From Spirometra erinaceieuropaei (lineage: Eukaryota; Platyhelminthes; Cestoda; Diphyllobothriidea; Diphyllobothriidae), in contig CACRXP010000190.1 of the NCBI GenBank assembly GCA_902702965.1, positions 363,309 to 427,308 on the forward strand: a DNA stretch of 64,000 nt. Reading direction: 5' to 3'. Of the stretch, positions 47,959-57,745 are shown piece by piece. The notes beneath the pieces were generated by a model. That model ran no database searches. It was not told where the DNA came from and saw nothing but the letters and a program-made list of their open reading frames with translations. Within the stretch, counting starts at the first letter, position 1, and every line of letters starts with the position of its first letter. A program made the position numbers and the translations under genes.

Positions 47959-49177
47959 CAGTAGGTATGTTAACTCATGAAATGTCAACTGAAATTCTGA
48001 AATGCGTTTTCGTTTCGAAACGATTATTGAAATTAATCATCACAGCTATCATGGCCAAAAGCCACCATATCTGCCACCTAAGCATAATTACCCGTCACAG
48101 TGCCCCCCATTCCCTTCTCCCCCTGACACTGAGAGTAATTTTGTTTTTCACCTCACCCACCCAACCACTCCCCCAAAACCGAGGTGCAGAATAACTTCTG
48201 CTTGCCCGCAGTTCCTTATTAATCATTTCGATAGCAATATAAAGGCACACACCTGAAGGGCAGTTATAGACAACTTACGTATGCTCGCTAAATTGCCTCT
48301 TGAATCATTATGCAGCATATTTCTATAATCATTCTGCTACCACAAGATGCCGTCTTTCGAACAACCTTTTTCTGGCCGCATGCAAAAGCCACACTCCGGA
48401 AAAATGATTACTTAAGCAGCATGCAGTTGTCCCATTGACTTTCGAAGTCCTTAAAAATTCAATTATATTTCGTGGAAAACATGTATAACAACATCCAGTC
48501 GGTTGCACATTCGGTAGACATTAGGTATTCTTCCATTTCTTGCACTCGAAGGAAGAGTGTAATTTGGTTTTCAAAAACTATTCCAATTCCGTATAATTTT
48601 GAGTACGGCCTGACGTTGCAATTGCGTTCAAGGTTTCCAAACTACCAGGCGTATATTCTGCGCGAACGGAGAACAATACAATTCTCTACAGTATTACGAG
48701 GAGACCATACATGGTTCATAAAATTTAGCAGTGGATGTGAGCCATATTGTTATCCTTACAAGCCACATTGGCAAATGCAGAGACATGACATTTTATGAAC
48801 GCACGTTTCACGATATCAAAAAATCTTATAATTAGGAACTTATATTAAAACAAAATTATACCCTTCCTTTGAGTAATAAGTTGGAAAAAGACGTAACTTT
48901 CTACCAAATGAATAAAAGAATGAATATCTATATGCATGCTTTCCATGAAATATTAATGAATGTTTAGGGGCATCGAAAATCAGTGCGAAAGATGCATGCT
49001 CCTTAAGTATTTATTTGCAGAGTATAGTTTTTGCATGCAGCCGGAAAGACGTTTATTCTAAAGCAGGTATCCTAAGGTCACTGAAACATTATAAAGTTAG
49101 GCTGCCTGATGATCACTTTTACAAACCTATTAGTTCATATTTTCGAAACGAAAGTGCATTTCGGAATTTGGGTTGGC
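47959..49177. mobile_element. Foldback element FB-H carrying a PLE insertion
   Basis: Begins TA-CAGTAGGTATGTTAACTCATG. Interrupted at 48041-48302 by a PLE tail, then continues through the arms and a forward core to GGAATTTGGGTTGGCA, where FB-I starts and the last ~30 bp of its right terminus are missing. Without the insert it would be about 950 bp. Confidence 0.87.
48041..48302 (+). mobile_element. PLE-8: 3' tail insertion inside FB-H, with 6-bp target duplication
   Basis: The 262-bp insert aligns with the end of PLE-6 and its tail (CACAGCTATCATGGCCAAAAGC against CACAGTTACTATGGGTCAAAGC at 40949; final TGCTCGCTAAATTGCC). AATCAT occurs at 48035-48040 and again at 48303-48308, and intact FB copies have this site only once, so the duplication is a direct trace of insertion. 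Confidence 0.85.
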
Positions 49178-49180
49178 ATA

Positions 49181-50169
49181 CAGTAAGTGTCTGATTTCAT
49201 GAAATGTTGGCTGAAATTATGAAATGTGTTTTCGAGTAGGAAGGATTACTTGGTCGCGGTTGCAATAGTGATTATGGTGTGGCATAATCTTGTAGTATTT
49301 CGGTCTTGCAGGATGTCGGCTTTTGAATACACTGCTTTTTAATCTCCTGTAGAAAGCATACTCGGTAAAAACGACTGCTTAAGTAGCATGCATTTTCCCA
49401 CTGATTTTCGATGTTCTTCCAAACTCAAATATATCTTAAGGAAGCCATAAGCAAAATATGGTTTCTTTCAGTCGGTTGGTAGAGAATCTCGCCTTCTTTA
49501 TATTTTATGCTCAAGGAAGGAGTATAATTAAGTCATATGAATGTTATTTAATTGCCGAATAATTTGTAGCCCGATCATTCGTTGCATTAACGCTTAGTGA
49601 TTTCAGCTTACAAGGTGCATGTGTTCCGCGTAAAGAAAATCACATATTTTTCTATGCCATTAAAAAGATATCCCATAGAGGCCATACAATTTTGCAATGG
49701 ATGGGGACCATGCTGTACATTTCGAGAGGAGCTGTTGTAAATGGCCAGTTACGATGCTATGTGAAGTGACATTGTGCGGTCTTAAAAAATCTCATAATTA
49801 GAATCTTTTTTAAAACCTATTAATACTCCTTCGTGGAGTATTAAATATAAAAAAGACGTGATTCTCCATTAAGTAACTGAAGGAAAGCATAGTCTTGTTT
49901 ATGGTCACTATAAGATATGTTTGAATTTGCAAGTTCATCGAAAATCAATGAGAAATATGCATGATAGTTAAGTAGTATTTTTTACCGAGTATAATTTATA
50001 CAGGGGATAAACAGCAGTGTATCCAAAGGCTGACATCCTGTCGAGTCCGAAATAATACAAGATTCTGCCACACCATAATCAGTATTACAACTGCGACCAA
50101 GTAATCCTTCCTAATCAAAAACGCAGTTCAGAATTTCAGCCAACATTTCATGAGATCGTTCACTCACTG
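49181..50169. mobile_element. Foldback element FB-I (subfamily 2)
   Basis: 989 bp, TA (49179-49180), CAGTAAGTGTCTGATTTCATG ... GAGATCGTTCACTCACTG, TA (50170-50171). Inner TIR is AATGTTGGCTGAAATTATG. Differs from subfamily 1 (GTGGGCTAACTC) just inside the terminus and groups with FB-J. Confidence 0.88.
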
Positions 50170-50171
50170 TA

Positions 50172-50840
50172 TGTTCCAATCGATATATTATACAGTCCTC
50201 ACTACCTCAAGGACCGTCTTCTCCGGGCTGGACACTAAATTATAACAAGCCTATTGATGTTAACTCGGTTAATGTTTAGAGAAGATTTAACTTATATTTT
50301 TCATCCATTCGAATACCTGTTCCTTATTTAGAGAGGACGACTAGCTCTAACATATTTGTATTAAACTGTTTTTGATTGCTGACCGAACTGAACTTTGCCC
50401 TAAGAAACGAGTTTTATGAATAGCTGGTAATTGAATAAATAACGGGAGAACAACTGACTATAAAATGATACTTCAGGGAGATTTTGAAAATAGGAAACTC
50501 TAAGCCAGGGATAGGATGCTCCGACTTTTCTTTTTTCTGCGAAAACGTTTTTCGTCTAAAATGCTGCTGAAATACGTACATTGGTCGTATTGCACCCGAC
50601 GTGCACGGGTAAATTGCTCCGGCTGTCTAGATAGGGCCTTGTTTCAGTTTGACTAAATGCCTACGGTCCAGAGAACATAAACCGTCTGTTGACCACCTAC
50701 GTTGTGCGCGTGTCCGTGCTTGCGTTTGGGCCGCACATGGTGATTAGAGCTATTATAAGCAGGACGAAAGCTGAATAAGTCCGTGGCTTATCTCTACCCA
50801 ACTTCTCTCACTCTCTGTTACCACCCTTCTGATATATTTG
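50172..50840. other. No recognised feature
   Basis: Nothing recognised between FB-I and the SINE2 array. Confidence 0.4.
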
Positions 50841-50842
50841 TA

Positions 50843-50939
50843 TGTATATATATATATATAAGGGTAGGGGGCGCTCACCGATCGTTCACACGATCGTTCA
50901 CCGATCGTTAAATATGAAGGATCGGTGACCGCACCCTAC
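50843..50939. repeat. (TA)n plus inverted SINE2 head
   Basis: A short TA run (50845-50860) is followed by GGGTAGGGGGCGCTCACCGATC, which is complementary to GATCGGTGACCGCACCCTAC at 50920-50939. ACGATCGTTCA is repeated in the loop. It looks like the head of a reversed SINE2 unit facing the forward one. Confidence 0.6.
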
Positions 50940-51228
50940 CATTGTATATTCCCGATCGAAAACCGACAAGGCAACGGGCTCGTGGCCCGGTGGGTAGAGG
51001 CGTGGATTTCTAAACCAACAGATTGCGAGTTCGCGGCTCGGGTGTTCCACACTTCGGGCTTGGATATGGCTGGCTGACGACGGCCAATAAGCCAGAAATG
51101 GCCATTCCAGTCTCCCTTGTCTTTGTCGGTAATACTATTCTGCCTATATATCATGCGCTGCTGTGCGGCTGTTGGTTGGGGTCGAGAGAGAGCCCTTAAG
51201 GCACAACGGAACGAGTGAGTTCCGTATG
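50926..51228 (+). repeat. SINE2 unit 1 (tRNA-derived, hammerhead-like core)
   Basis: The unit carries a pol III A-box-like TGGCCCGGTGGGTAGAGGCG and about 30 bases on a B-box-like GAGTTCGCGGCTC, a tRNA-derived promoter head. The 3' half holds CTGACGA (51074-51080), a GGC...GCC stem, GAAA (51095-51098) and a GTC (51110-51112): the hammerhead box order. After TGCCTATATATC a further 77 bp precede the next unit. Unit 2 repeats the whole from 51229, so the period is 303 bp. Compare schistosome Sm-alpha: tRNA-derived, tandem and ribozyme-bearing. Confidence 0.75.
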
Positions 51229-51454
51229 AACGATCGGTGAGCGCCCCCTAGCATTGTATATTCTCGATCGAAAACCGACAAGGCAACGGGCTCGTGGCCC
51301 GGTGGGTAGAGACGTGGACTTCTAAACCAACAGGTCGCGAGTTCGCGGCTCGGGTGTTCCACACATCGGGCTTGGGTATGGCTGGCTGTCGACGGCTAAT
51401 AAGCCAGAAATGGCCATTCCAGTCTCCCTTGTCTTTGTCGGTAATACTATTCTG

Positions 51455-51456
<2 letters not shown>
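51229..51456 (+). repeat. SINE2 unit 2, ending in a long TA run
   Basis: Near-identical to unit 1 from ATTGTATATTC to TGCCTATATA. The ribozyme-like box here is CTGTCGA (51386-51392), a mutated CUGANGA. Instead of the 77-bp segment it runs into (TA)n. Confidence 0.75.

Positions 51457-51492
<36 letters not shown>
51457..51492. repeat. (TA)18 microsatellite
   Basis: Uninterrupted TA dinucleotides at the junction of SINE2 unit 2 and the 3' end of PLE-9. Confidence 0.95.
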
Positions 51493-51494
<2 letters not shown>

Positions 51495-51524
51495 AAATAT
51501 GTTAGATTCCTCGGGAACGAAATA

Positions 51525-51580
51525 GCCCTTATTGTGTAAATTTTCAAGACAGGCTCCACACATCGTCATCAGACTTTTGG
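51525..51580 (-). ncRNA. PLE-9 terminus, possible hammerhead-type boxes
   Basis: Minus: CTGATGA (51572-51566), then a stretch in which I find no good helix II, then TTGAAAATTT (GAAA 51545-51542), ACACAATAAGGGCTATTTCG. The box order and AATAA match the other PLE termini, but the fold is not convincing. Confidence 0.35.
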
Positions 51581-51807
51581 GCTATGTACAAATCAGTTAA
51601 CTATTTAAGCGTGTCAAACAGGTAATTGTGTGGTTGACCAAAGCCTGCGCTGATGCGCGTCAATGGTTCTTCGTCATCCGATCGGCAATGGCTGCACTCA
51701 CCCCCATTTGTCCGAGACATTTGTGTGTGAGATCCAAATCGATACGCCAATTGATGCACGCCTCATCTGGATGCATTTCTTCCAGGAATTCTTGGCCTCT
51801 ACTTACG

Positions 51808-52794
51808 CAGTGAGCGACCAATCTCATGAAATGTTCGCCAAAATTTTTAAATGTATTTCCGATTAGAAAGGGTTAATTTAGTAAGGTTGTAATACTCATT
51901 ATCTTCCGGTGTAATCCTATACTATTTCGGACTTGGCAGGATGTCCGCTTTCAAATGCATGTCTTTCCAATCACCTGTGAAAGTAGTGTTCGGCAAAAAT
52001 GGCCACTTAATTAGCATGAATTTTTCACATTGATTTTCGATAGTCTTGCAAATTCAAATATTTTTTATAGGAAACGTCAACAACAACATGCTTTCATTCA
52101 CTCGTTTGAAAGGGAACCACATTATCTTCATATGTTATACTCGAAGAAGCAATATAAATAGGTTTTAAAAAGGTTTCCTAAGTTCCGATAATTTGAAGCC
52201 TGACCAGCCGTTGCATTAGCGCCTAGTGATTGGAGTCTACAAGGCTAGTGCGTTCCGCGCAAAGAAAATCACATATTCTTCTATGTCTTTAGAAAGATAC
52301 TATATAGCGTTCATAAAATTGCGCGATGGATGCGAGTTATGTTGTACATTTCATGAGAAACAATGGAAAATGCACAGGTTGGATGATGTATGAGTTGACA
52401 TCACACGGTCCTAAAGATTTTGTAGTTATAATTTTTTTAACCTCATTATATTGCTTATTCGAGCATAAAATATGAAGATAATTAGGATTCCTTTCAAACG
52501 AGTGAAAGGAAGTTTGTTTTTATTGACGTTTCTTATAAAACATATTTGAATTTGCAAGACTATCGAAAAGCAATGTGAACATTTCATGCTATTTAAGTAG
52601 TCATTTTTGCAGAGCACGATGTCCACAGGAGATTGGAAAGACACATGTTTGAAAGCGACATCTGATTGAGTCCAAAGTAGTTTAGGATTACGCCGGACTA
52701 TAATCAGTATTAAAACCTTACCTAATTAACCCTTTCTAATTGAAAACGCATTTCATAATTTTGGCGAACATTTTATGAGATCGGTCACTCACTG
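51808..52794. mobile_element. Foldback element FB-J (subfamily 2) inside PLE-9
   Basis: 987 bp, CAGTGAGCGACCAATCTCATG ... GAGATCGGTCACTCACTG, TA at the right. At the left a TA lies 2 bp away (51804-51805). Inner TIR AATGTTCGCCAAAATT. Subfamily 2, with FB-I. It splits the nuclease gene of PLE-9, so it is younger than that PLE. Confidence 0.9.
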
Positions 52795-53469
52795 TAGGTC
52801 AGGCGCTAACCATTCGCGTGTTCTCGCATGCGACTTTGTGCCCAGTGTCCAGTGTGTGCATAGCCACTTCTGATAGATGACCTCGTCTCTTCACCGCTAA
52901 CTGTTGCTCATGTATACTGGTTGAGACAGATTTCTCGGTCTGGCCACAAAGGACGGCATCACAACTGATACATGGTATTTTGCAGACAACACCTTTTCTA
53001 TCGAGATAGACAACCTTGTCCTTTGGGTGTACAGGTTGTGTAATCAGGGTGGTTACAGGTTAGTGTGCTACTGGTATCTGATGCTTTTTCAGCTGCATTT
53101 CGACGATCTCAGATGCATTCTTCACGTATGGGAGAGTTTACCAGGTGAATTTTTTTTGGTCCCTGGGTGGCCTTAGTTTTCGAAATAACTTTCTATTTAA
53201 ACTTATGCTTCAGGAAATGACGTATACAGTCTCACGCGTACCCGTTGTGGAAAAATAATTTGAAAAGGCTTTTCGTTTCTGCTTGGTAACTTTCTTCATC
53301 AGAGTAGTGGTTTTAACTCGGTTTAGCAGGCTGTACGCGGTACTCCTCTTGTGAAAGACAGGATTATAACCCTTAAAATGTAGGATGACCTCGGACTATG
53401 TTTCTTTGCGATAAACTAAAGTGTGAAAGGATCCACCAATTTTTTCAGCATACGAGGAAGGATGATTTC

Positions 53470-53695
53470 GCTATGGTAGGCGGAGCTCATTGATCGTCCT
53501 TACGGAACTTAATCGTACCGTTGTGTCATACGGGTGCTCTCTCTCCAGCCCAACCAGCAGCCCCACAGCGGTGCATGATATAGGCAGAATGTTATTACGA
53601 ACAAAGCAAGGAAGACTGGAATGGTAGTTTCTGGCTCATTAGCCGTCGTCAGCCAGTCATGCCTAACCCCGAGGTGTTAACAGGACAACGGACCC
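53470..53695 (-). repeat. SINE2 copy, reverse, spanning a unit junction
   Basis: Reading the minus strand: AACACCTCGGGGTTAGGC, CTGACGA (53652-53646), CGGCTAATGAGCC stem, GAAAC (53631-53627), TACCATTCC, AGTC (cleavage side 53614). It then reads through the TGCCTATATCATG segment, GGTTGGGCTGGAGAGAGAGC, and into the head of a following unit (GACGATCAATGAGC). This shows the tandem unit junction exists at a second locus. The ribozyme-like core is the best of the SINE2 copies: A-U, C-G and U-A close helix III. Confidence 0.72.
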
Positions 53696-53850
53696 GCGAC
53701 TTAGTGTTTAAAGTCATTAGACTTCTCACTAACATATCGCGAGATCGAGCCCCAGGTTTTCCACACTTCGGGGTTGGGTATAACTGGCTGACGACGTCTA
53801 ATAAAGCGGAAATGGCCATGCCATTCTCTCTTGTCTTTTTCTGTAATAAC
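53695..53850 (+). repeat. SINE2 copy, forward, joined to the reverse copy
   Basis: B-box region CGCGAGATCGAGCCCC, then CCACACTTCGGGGTTGGGTA, CTGACGA (53788-53794), GAAA (53809-53812) and a TTC in place of GTC. Head-to-head with the previous feature, making a palindromic locus. Its A-box region is eroded. Confidence 0.65.
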
Positions 53851-53889
53851 ATTCTGACTGTACTGCAGTATGAATAATTCCCAGACTTA

Positions 53890-53963
53890 GCTTAAGTAAT
53901 CTTTTGAGAAGAAGAGAAAGATCAAAATATCGGATAGCATTTCGTGATTTAGCACACCTTTTG
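53890..53963. mobile_element. Solo right terminus of an FB element
   Basis: TTAAGTAATCTTTTGAGAAG...ATCAAAATATCGGATAGC, ATTTCGTGATTTAGCACACC is the outer ~75 bp of an FB right arm without the rest. It touches the next PLE terminus. Confidence 0.65.
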
Positions 53964-54130
53964 CATAAACTATAAATACTGCAGCCTTTGCGCCTTCGCT
54001 ACCCTCATCTGCGACTATTTCTGCTGATGAGTTCGAGTGAGAATCCAAAAGGCTAGGCCAATAAACTTCTCGTTCCAGTGATCTTATCTTCTTTTTCTTT
54101 TGAACTCCATCCTGGAACTCGACTGTTCTT
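53964..54130 (+). mobile_element. PLE terminus (PLE-10) with hammerhead-like core
   Basis: AATACTGCAGCCTTTGCGCC, GCGACTATTTCTG, CTGATGA (54024-54030), GTTCGAGTGAGAATCC, AAAAGGCTAGGCCAATAAAC, TTCTCGTTCCAGTGATC, and TTGAACTCCATCCTGGAACTC. Close to PLE-1 but GAAAC is AAAAG. No coding segment attached. Confidence 0.7.
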
Positions 54131-55359
54131 TTCTGTCGGCAGATCAGTAGTATTTTGCGCCTGGAGTAAAAAGACGCCGGAGGAATAATAAGAGGAGGAT
54201 GACAAATATAATGGCTGTCTTGAATGGTTTTCGTTTTTCTGTTATAGCCTAGGTGACTGTGTGGCAGTTTTTTCTGCAAAGCACAGCACTCCCTGGTCTT
54301 ATACTCACTGTATACCTTATAATTGTAAGACCCTTCAGAAGGTAATTTATGTTTTCGTCCTATAAACAGCACCGGCCAGAAAATTATAATGCTATTTCCA
54401 ATAGTCCTTGCTGATCTGACTGACAGACCAGAGGTCTAGTAGTGTCTCATCCTGCTTAGAAAATGCATGCATACCTATCGAAGCACACAGGAATGTAGCG
54501 ACACGAATTACTGATCTTTCGACCTAAATTTACAGTCATTAGGTTGGTCTGGGCGGCGTGAGCGGTCTAGAAACGTTTGTAAATAAAATATCCATAGAAT
54601 CTCTTCCAGAATGAGAAATGTGTTAATTGACAATTAGCTCCATTCATAGTTAATCTTCATTTCTTCGGAATGACAGTTCTGACAGCACCATTTACAATTT
54701 TATTTATAGCCTCCTAAGAACGCACCGTTTGCGCTATAAGGATTAATTCTAAAATGCAAGCGTTTTGATCTCAGTATTCGAAAAGTCAAGGATCAATATA
54801 TTGCCTGGTAAAGGTCTGTCTAACTGACGAGTCCCCTACTTCATTTATCGACTTGTTTGTTTATCACATGGCAAGACAGACTTCTAATTTTATCTAGAAC
54901 TTAGAGTTCCGTAGTGACCTTGGCTCACTTAGCACTCTGAACGCAACAACCACGTTCGCTTGGTTATGTGGCTTGTTAAAAATAAAGCCAGCGGATTCGA
55001 CGTGAAAGCCTGTACAATCCGCGGAGCCCAAGATTTGGTTTTTTCACGTTTACTCAGCTTTATCAATTGCATAGCAGTGATGCTAAACAGTCCCGTCAGT
55101 TGTCAAAACAAAACGGGAAAGTCACTCCCAAAAAGTGAATGAGAGAACAGTGACTCAATCGCTGGAAAAATATTTTCATGCATAGCATAATTTGGATGCC
55201 TCTTGAACTCAACTACCCTGTCTTCCTGTCCACTGCAATCTCTTAACGTGCCGAAAAAACACGCTTAAGTCATTGAAGCTCATCATTTAGTTCACATTCA
55301 CTGCATGGTCGTTCCTGCAAACGATGACATCGCGTAAGACCATCTGCATCTTTTTGTAC
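54131..55359. other. No recognised feature
   Basis: The long minus frame 53887-54372 is antisense to repeats and not a gene. The rest is empty. Confidence 0.45.
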
Positions 55360-55690
55360 AAGAAAAATTGTGTTTTTTGAAAGGCGATAATGGTAAGACA
55401 AGCGTTACGCCAAGAATCCACCTACGAGACGAAATCAAGGCCATTATCGACCCGCGTGTGAACCGACCGACCATCATCGCATTTACTACAATTCCTCAGC
55501 AATTAACGCGATTCCTGCTAATTATCGTAGGTATGTGGTTGCCTGTTCCTTATACATGCCGCTCTTCACATGCCTCCGCTACCTTTTTTGTGACTTTCTT
55601 TAATGATGGATTCGATCGGGAATTCAAAAAGTCGGACCGTTAAACCGCTTGTTCCAGCGATCCCATCCGCTTCTTTTAGACTGTCTTCTA
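55360..55690 (+). pseudogene. PLE-11: extreme C-terminus and terminus
   Basis: A short frame from about 55368 contains GKTSVTPRIHLRDEIKAIID, the tail shared with PLE-1/3/5/7 (compare ITPTYNARDEIAAIND), followed after about 120 bp by an eroded pLTR (TAATGATGGATTCGATCGGG, AAGTCGGACCGTTAAACCGC, TTGTTCCAGCGATCCCATCC). A strongly 5'-truncated copy. Its hammerhead boxes are lost. Confidence 0.65.
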
Positions 55691-57384
55691 GATCCTGCCT
55701 CTTTGCTTCTATGAGAAATACCATGACTGTGTCAGTCAAGATGCCTTCTAGTTTGTTTTTCTCAAAAAATACTACCGATTAAAAGGCTGCGATGTTTGAA
55801 TCCGGACACATTTTCAGTCAGCAACTTTGAAGGTCCTTTTGGGGAATGGAATAAGCCTTTATGTTCTGTGAGAATGGTGCAAGAATCAGGCCTTGTTCGT
55901 TCCCTGGGATGTCGCCACATCCTTAACTTTCGAAAGTGTCGTGTTGTACTACTCAATTGTTAGCCACACCGCAATTATGCCACCTGTTGGCGTCTCGGGC
56001 CGTCACATTTGTTTGGCAAATAGACTCATCAATACCTCCCTAAGCTTATGGATTCTGCGCTGGTCTCCCCCCAGTCAACAATACGTGGGAACGCTCCTCG
56101 ACCACGGGTAGAACAGTGAGATGTTTTCCGGCTTTACGGCCCTTGGCACATTGTAGTCGATCTTGCGGCGTTCTCCGCGTTGTCTGTGAACCATGAAGAT
56201 TCTTCGTCTTGTCCGTCAACTTCCTGAAACCGAGGACTGATTCCATCATCCTGATTATGTTGGCAGATTTGTACAGGCTATGCTTGCATGAGACGTCATC
56301 TCTTAACGGTTGCTCTCATTCGTTTGTCAGCTCCTTATTCGACAAGTAGTGTGCCAGCCAATTGTTTTTGGAGGACGCTGAACCAGGCAACTTGCGGAAT
56401 GTGTACTCCAGTTCCATGTTGCATATCTCTTTCCGGTCGCGGGCATGCTCGCTCGTCCTCGGCTGAAGCAGAAATGTTCCACTATCACCAACTGACGCTA
56501 TTTTTTGAGATATCTATAAATCGACTAGCTTACCTCGAGGCGATTCATCATTTAATAATGCCTGCCTCGGTGGAGCAATTCGATTATGTCGACTGCCAGG
56601 CCACGGATGTGGAAAAATACGGAGGGATGCAACCTGACCACATGATAAAGTTTACACTATAAAAAGGCTTTTCCGAAATTTCGCATAAGTCAACTTTATT
56701 TTTTCATGGTTGTTAGACTAGCCGTAGAGGGAAAGTCCCAAAAAATTTTAAAGTAGCCCTCAGATCACTCGTCTTACTTGCTGTGACATTTGCCGATAAC
56801 ACAAATTCGTGTTTCAAGGGGGTTGCATGAAACAAATTTTGACATGTGCTCTTAACGGAAGCCCACGTTGGGACTGAAACATCGCACTGTCAGCACTGAC
56901 GGTACATTAACGTTCATATGCCAGTGATGTTGTAGAAATGATTGGGAAGGCTAAATTTAGAACCTCCTAGCACCCGGAAAAAATTTGGATAAGGACTATT
57001 TGAGTAGTACTTGTAAGAGCCACTGGAAATTACTCTAACAAGAATTTCGTACGTTTCAATGCTGTGCGGCAGACTTAATTAAATTTGCCAACACAAGCCC
57101 TTTACTATCATCAGTCACCCGTTAGATTTTTATGGCTAAAAGCATCACACTCAGTCAAGCCTTTAAGGATGTTCATGGGCTTTTAGATCATTTGAGAATT
57201 TTTCGAAGTGTTGGCAATTGTTCTTAGAACAGTTCAGTAGGTTAGGGGGTAAAATCTCTGAGAGCATAGAGGAGGGACGTTTATCGAGTGCGTTGCCGAA
57301 CTCTACTTAATCATGAGACCTGCCATCAGTCGCTCAACGGCTAGCACTATGGGCAGTACAGCAGTAATGACAAAGACATGAGGG
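55691..57384. other. No recognised feature
   Basis: A plus frame 56288-56662 (124 codons) is one of the longest in the window that does not overlap a repeat. It has no motif I recognise. The minus frame 56046-56249 is likewise unknown. Confidence 0.4.
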
Positions 57385-57550
57385 GATTGTGTAATTATTT
57401 ACCATACTGATAAAACAGGCACAAGCTAAAAGTCCAAATATTCCTACTAAATTTCGGACCGTACCTGACAAAGATCTCTTCCACAGGATTCACTCCAAGT
57501 TTGCGCATTAATTTCCTTGGAAAGGAAACAACACAAAGACAAGAGAGAAT
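57385..57550. repeat. Dispersed repeat R3, copy 2
   Basis: ATTTACCATACTGATAAAACAG, CACAAGCTAAAAGTCC, AATTTCGGACCGTACCT, CCAAGTTTGCGCATTAATTTCC. Direct orientation relative to 43310-43490, with a ~22-bp deletion relative to copy 1. Confidence 0.65.
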
Positions 57551-57659
57551 GTAATGGCCATTTCCGATAAACAGGACCATCATCTGCCAGCCCCATCTAA
57601 GCCCGTGATGTGCATGCCTGAGGTTTGATTCCGCGCTCTGTTAGTTAGAGGTCTAACTC

Positions 57660-57745
57660 AAAAAACGAGCCCCCTTGGCTTAGTGGCTAGGCTGTTGACC
57701 ATCTAGCCAAGATAACCCGGGTTAGAACTTTTGGGATTGTGAGAC
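57660..57745 (+). repeat. tRNA-derived SINE, eroded
   Basis: A-box match TGGCTTAGTGGCTAGGCTG. A degenerate B box GGGTTAGAACTTTTGG follows about 38 bases on. Spacing fits a tRNA-derived head. Relation to SINE1 is uncertain. Confidence 0.45.

Larger units (their letters stand above)
51493..53465 (-). pseudogene. PLE-9: RT thumb, connector, GIY-YIG and 3' end, split by FB-J
   Basis: The longest PLE in the window, read from right to left. AEKIGGSFHTLVYRKET, a stop, VFHKRSTAYSLLNRV (RT thumb), HYSDEESYQAETKSLFKLFF and IRHFLKHKF give the end of the RT. LPYVKNASEIVEMQLKKHQ and HPKDKVVY are the connector. GVVCKIPCISCDAVLCGQTE is the GIY/YIG region, in which the YIG tyrosine is replaced (LCG). RRGHLSEVAMHTLDTGHKV follows. 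FB-J then interrupts (51808-52794). On the far side QEFLEEMHPDEACINWRIDL resumes with the conserved Glu, ending at a stop at 51660-51662. There are stops and frameshifts in the RT part. Its terminus (51493-51600) has a CTGATGA box. Confidence 0.88.

Noticed and set aside
51248..51559. 103-codon minus frame with a Tyr-Ile run, and its plus-strand partner
   Set aside because: The run is the (TA)18 microsatellite; the rest is SINE2.
53887..54372. 161-codon minus-strand frame, one of the two longest in the window
   Set aside because: It is antisense to a PLE terminus and an FB arm (53890-54130). No motif, and its sequence is explained by those repeats.
56288..56662. 124-codon plus frame
   Set aside because: No motif and no codon-use argument I can make by eye. 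Left as unassigned.
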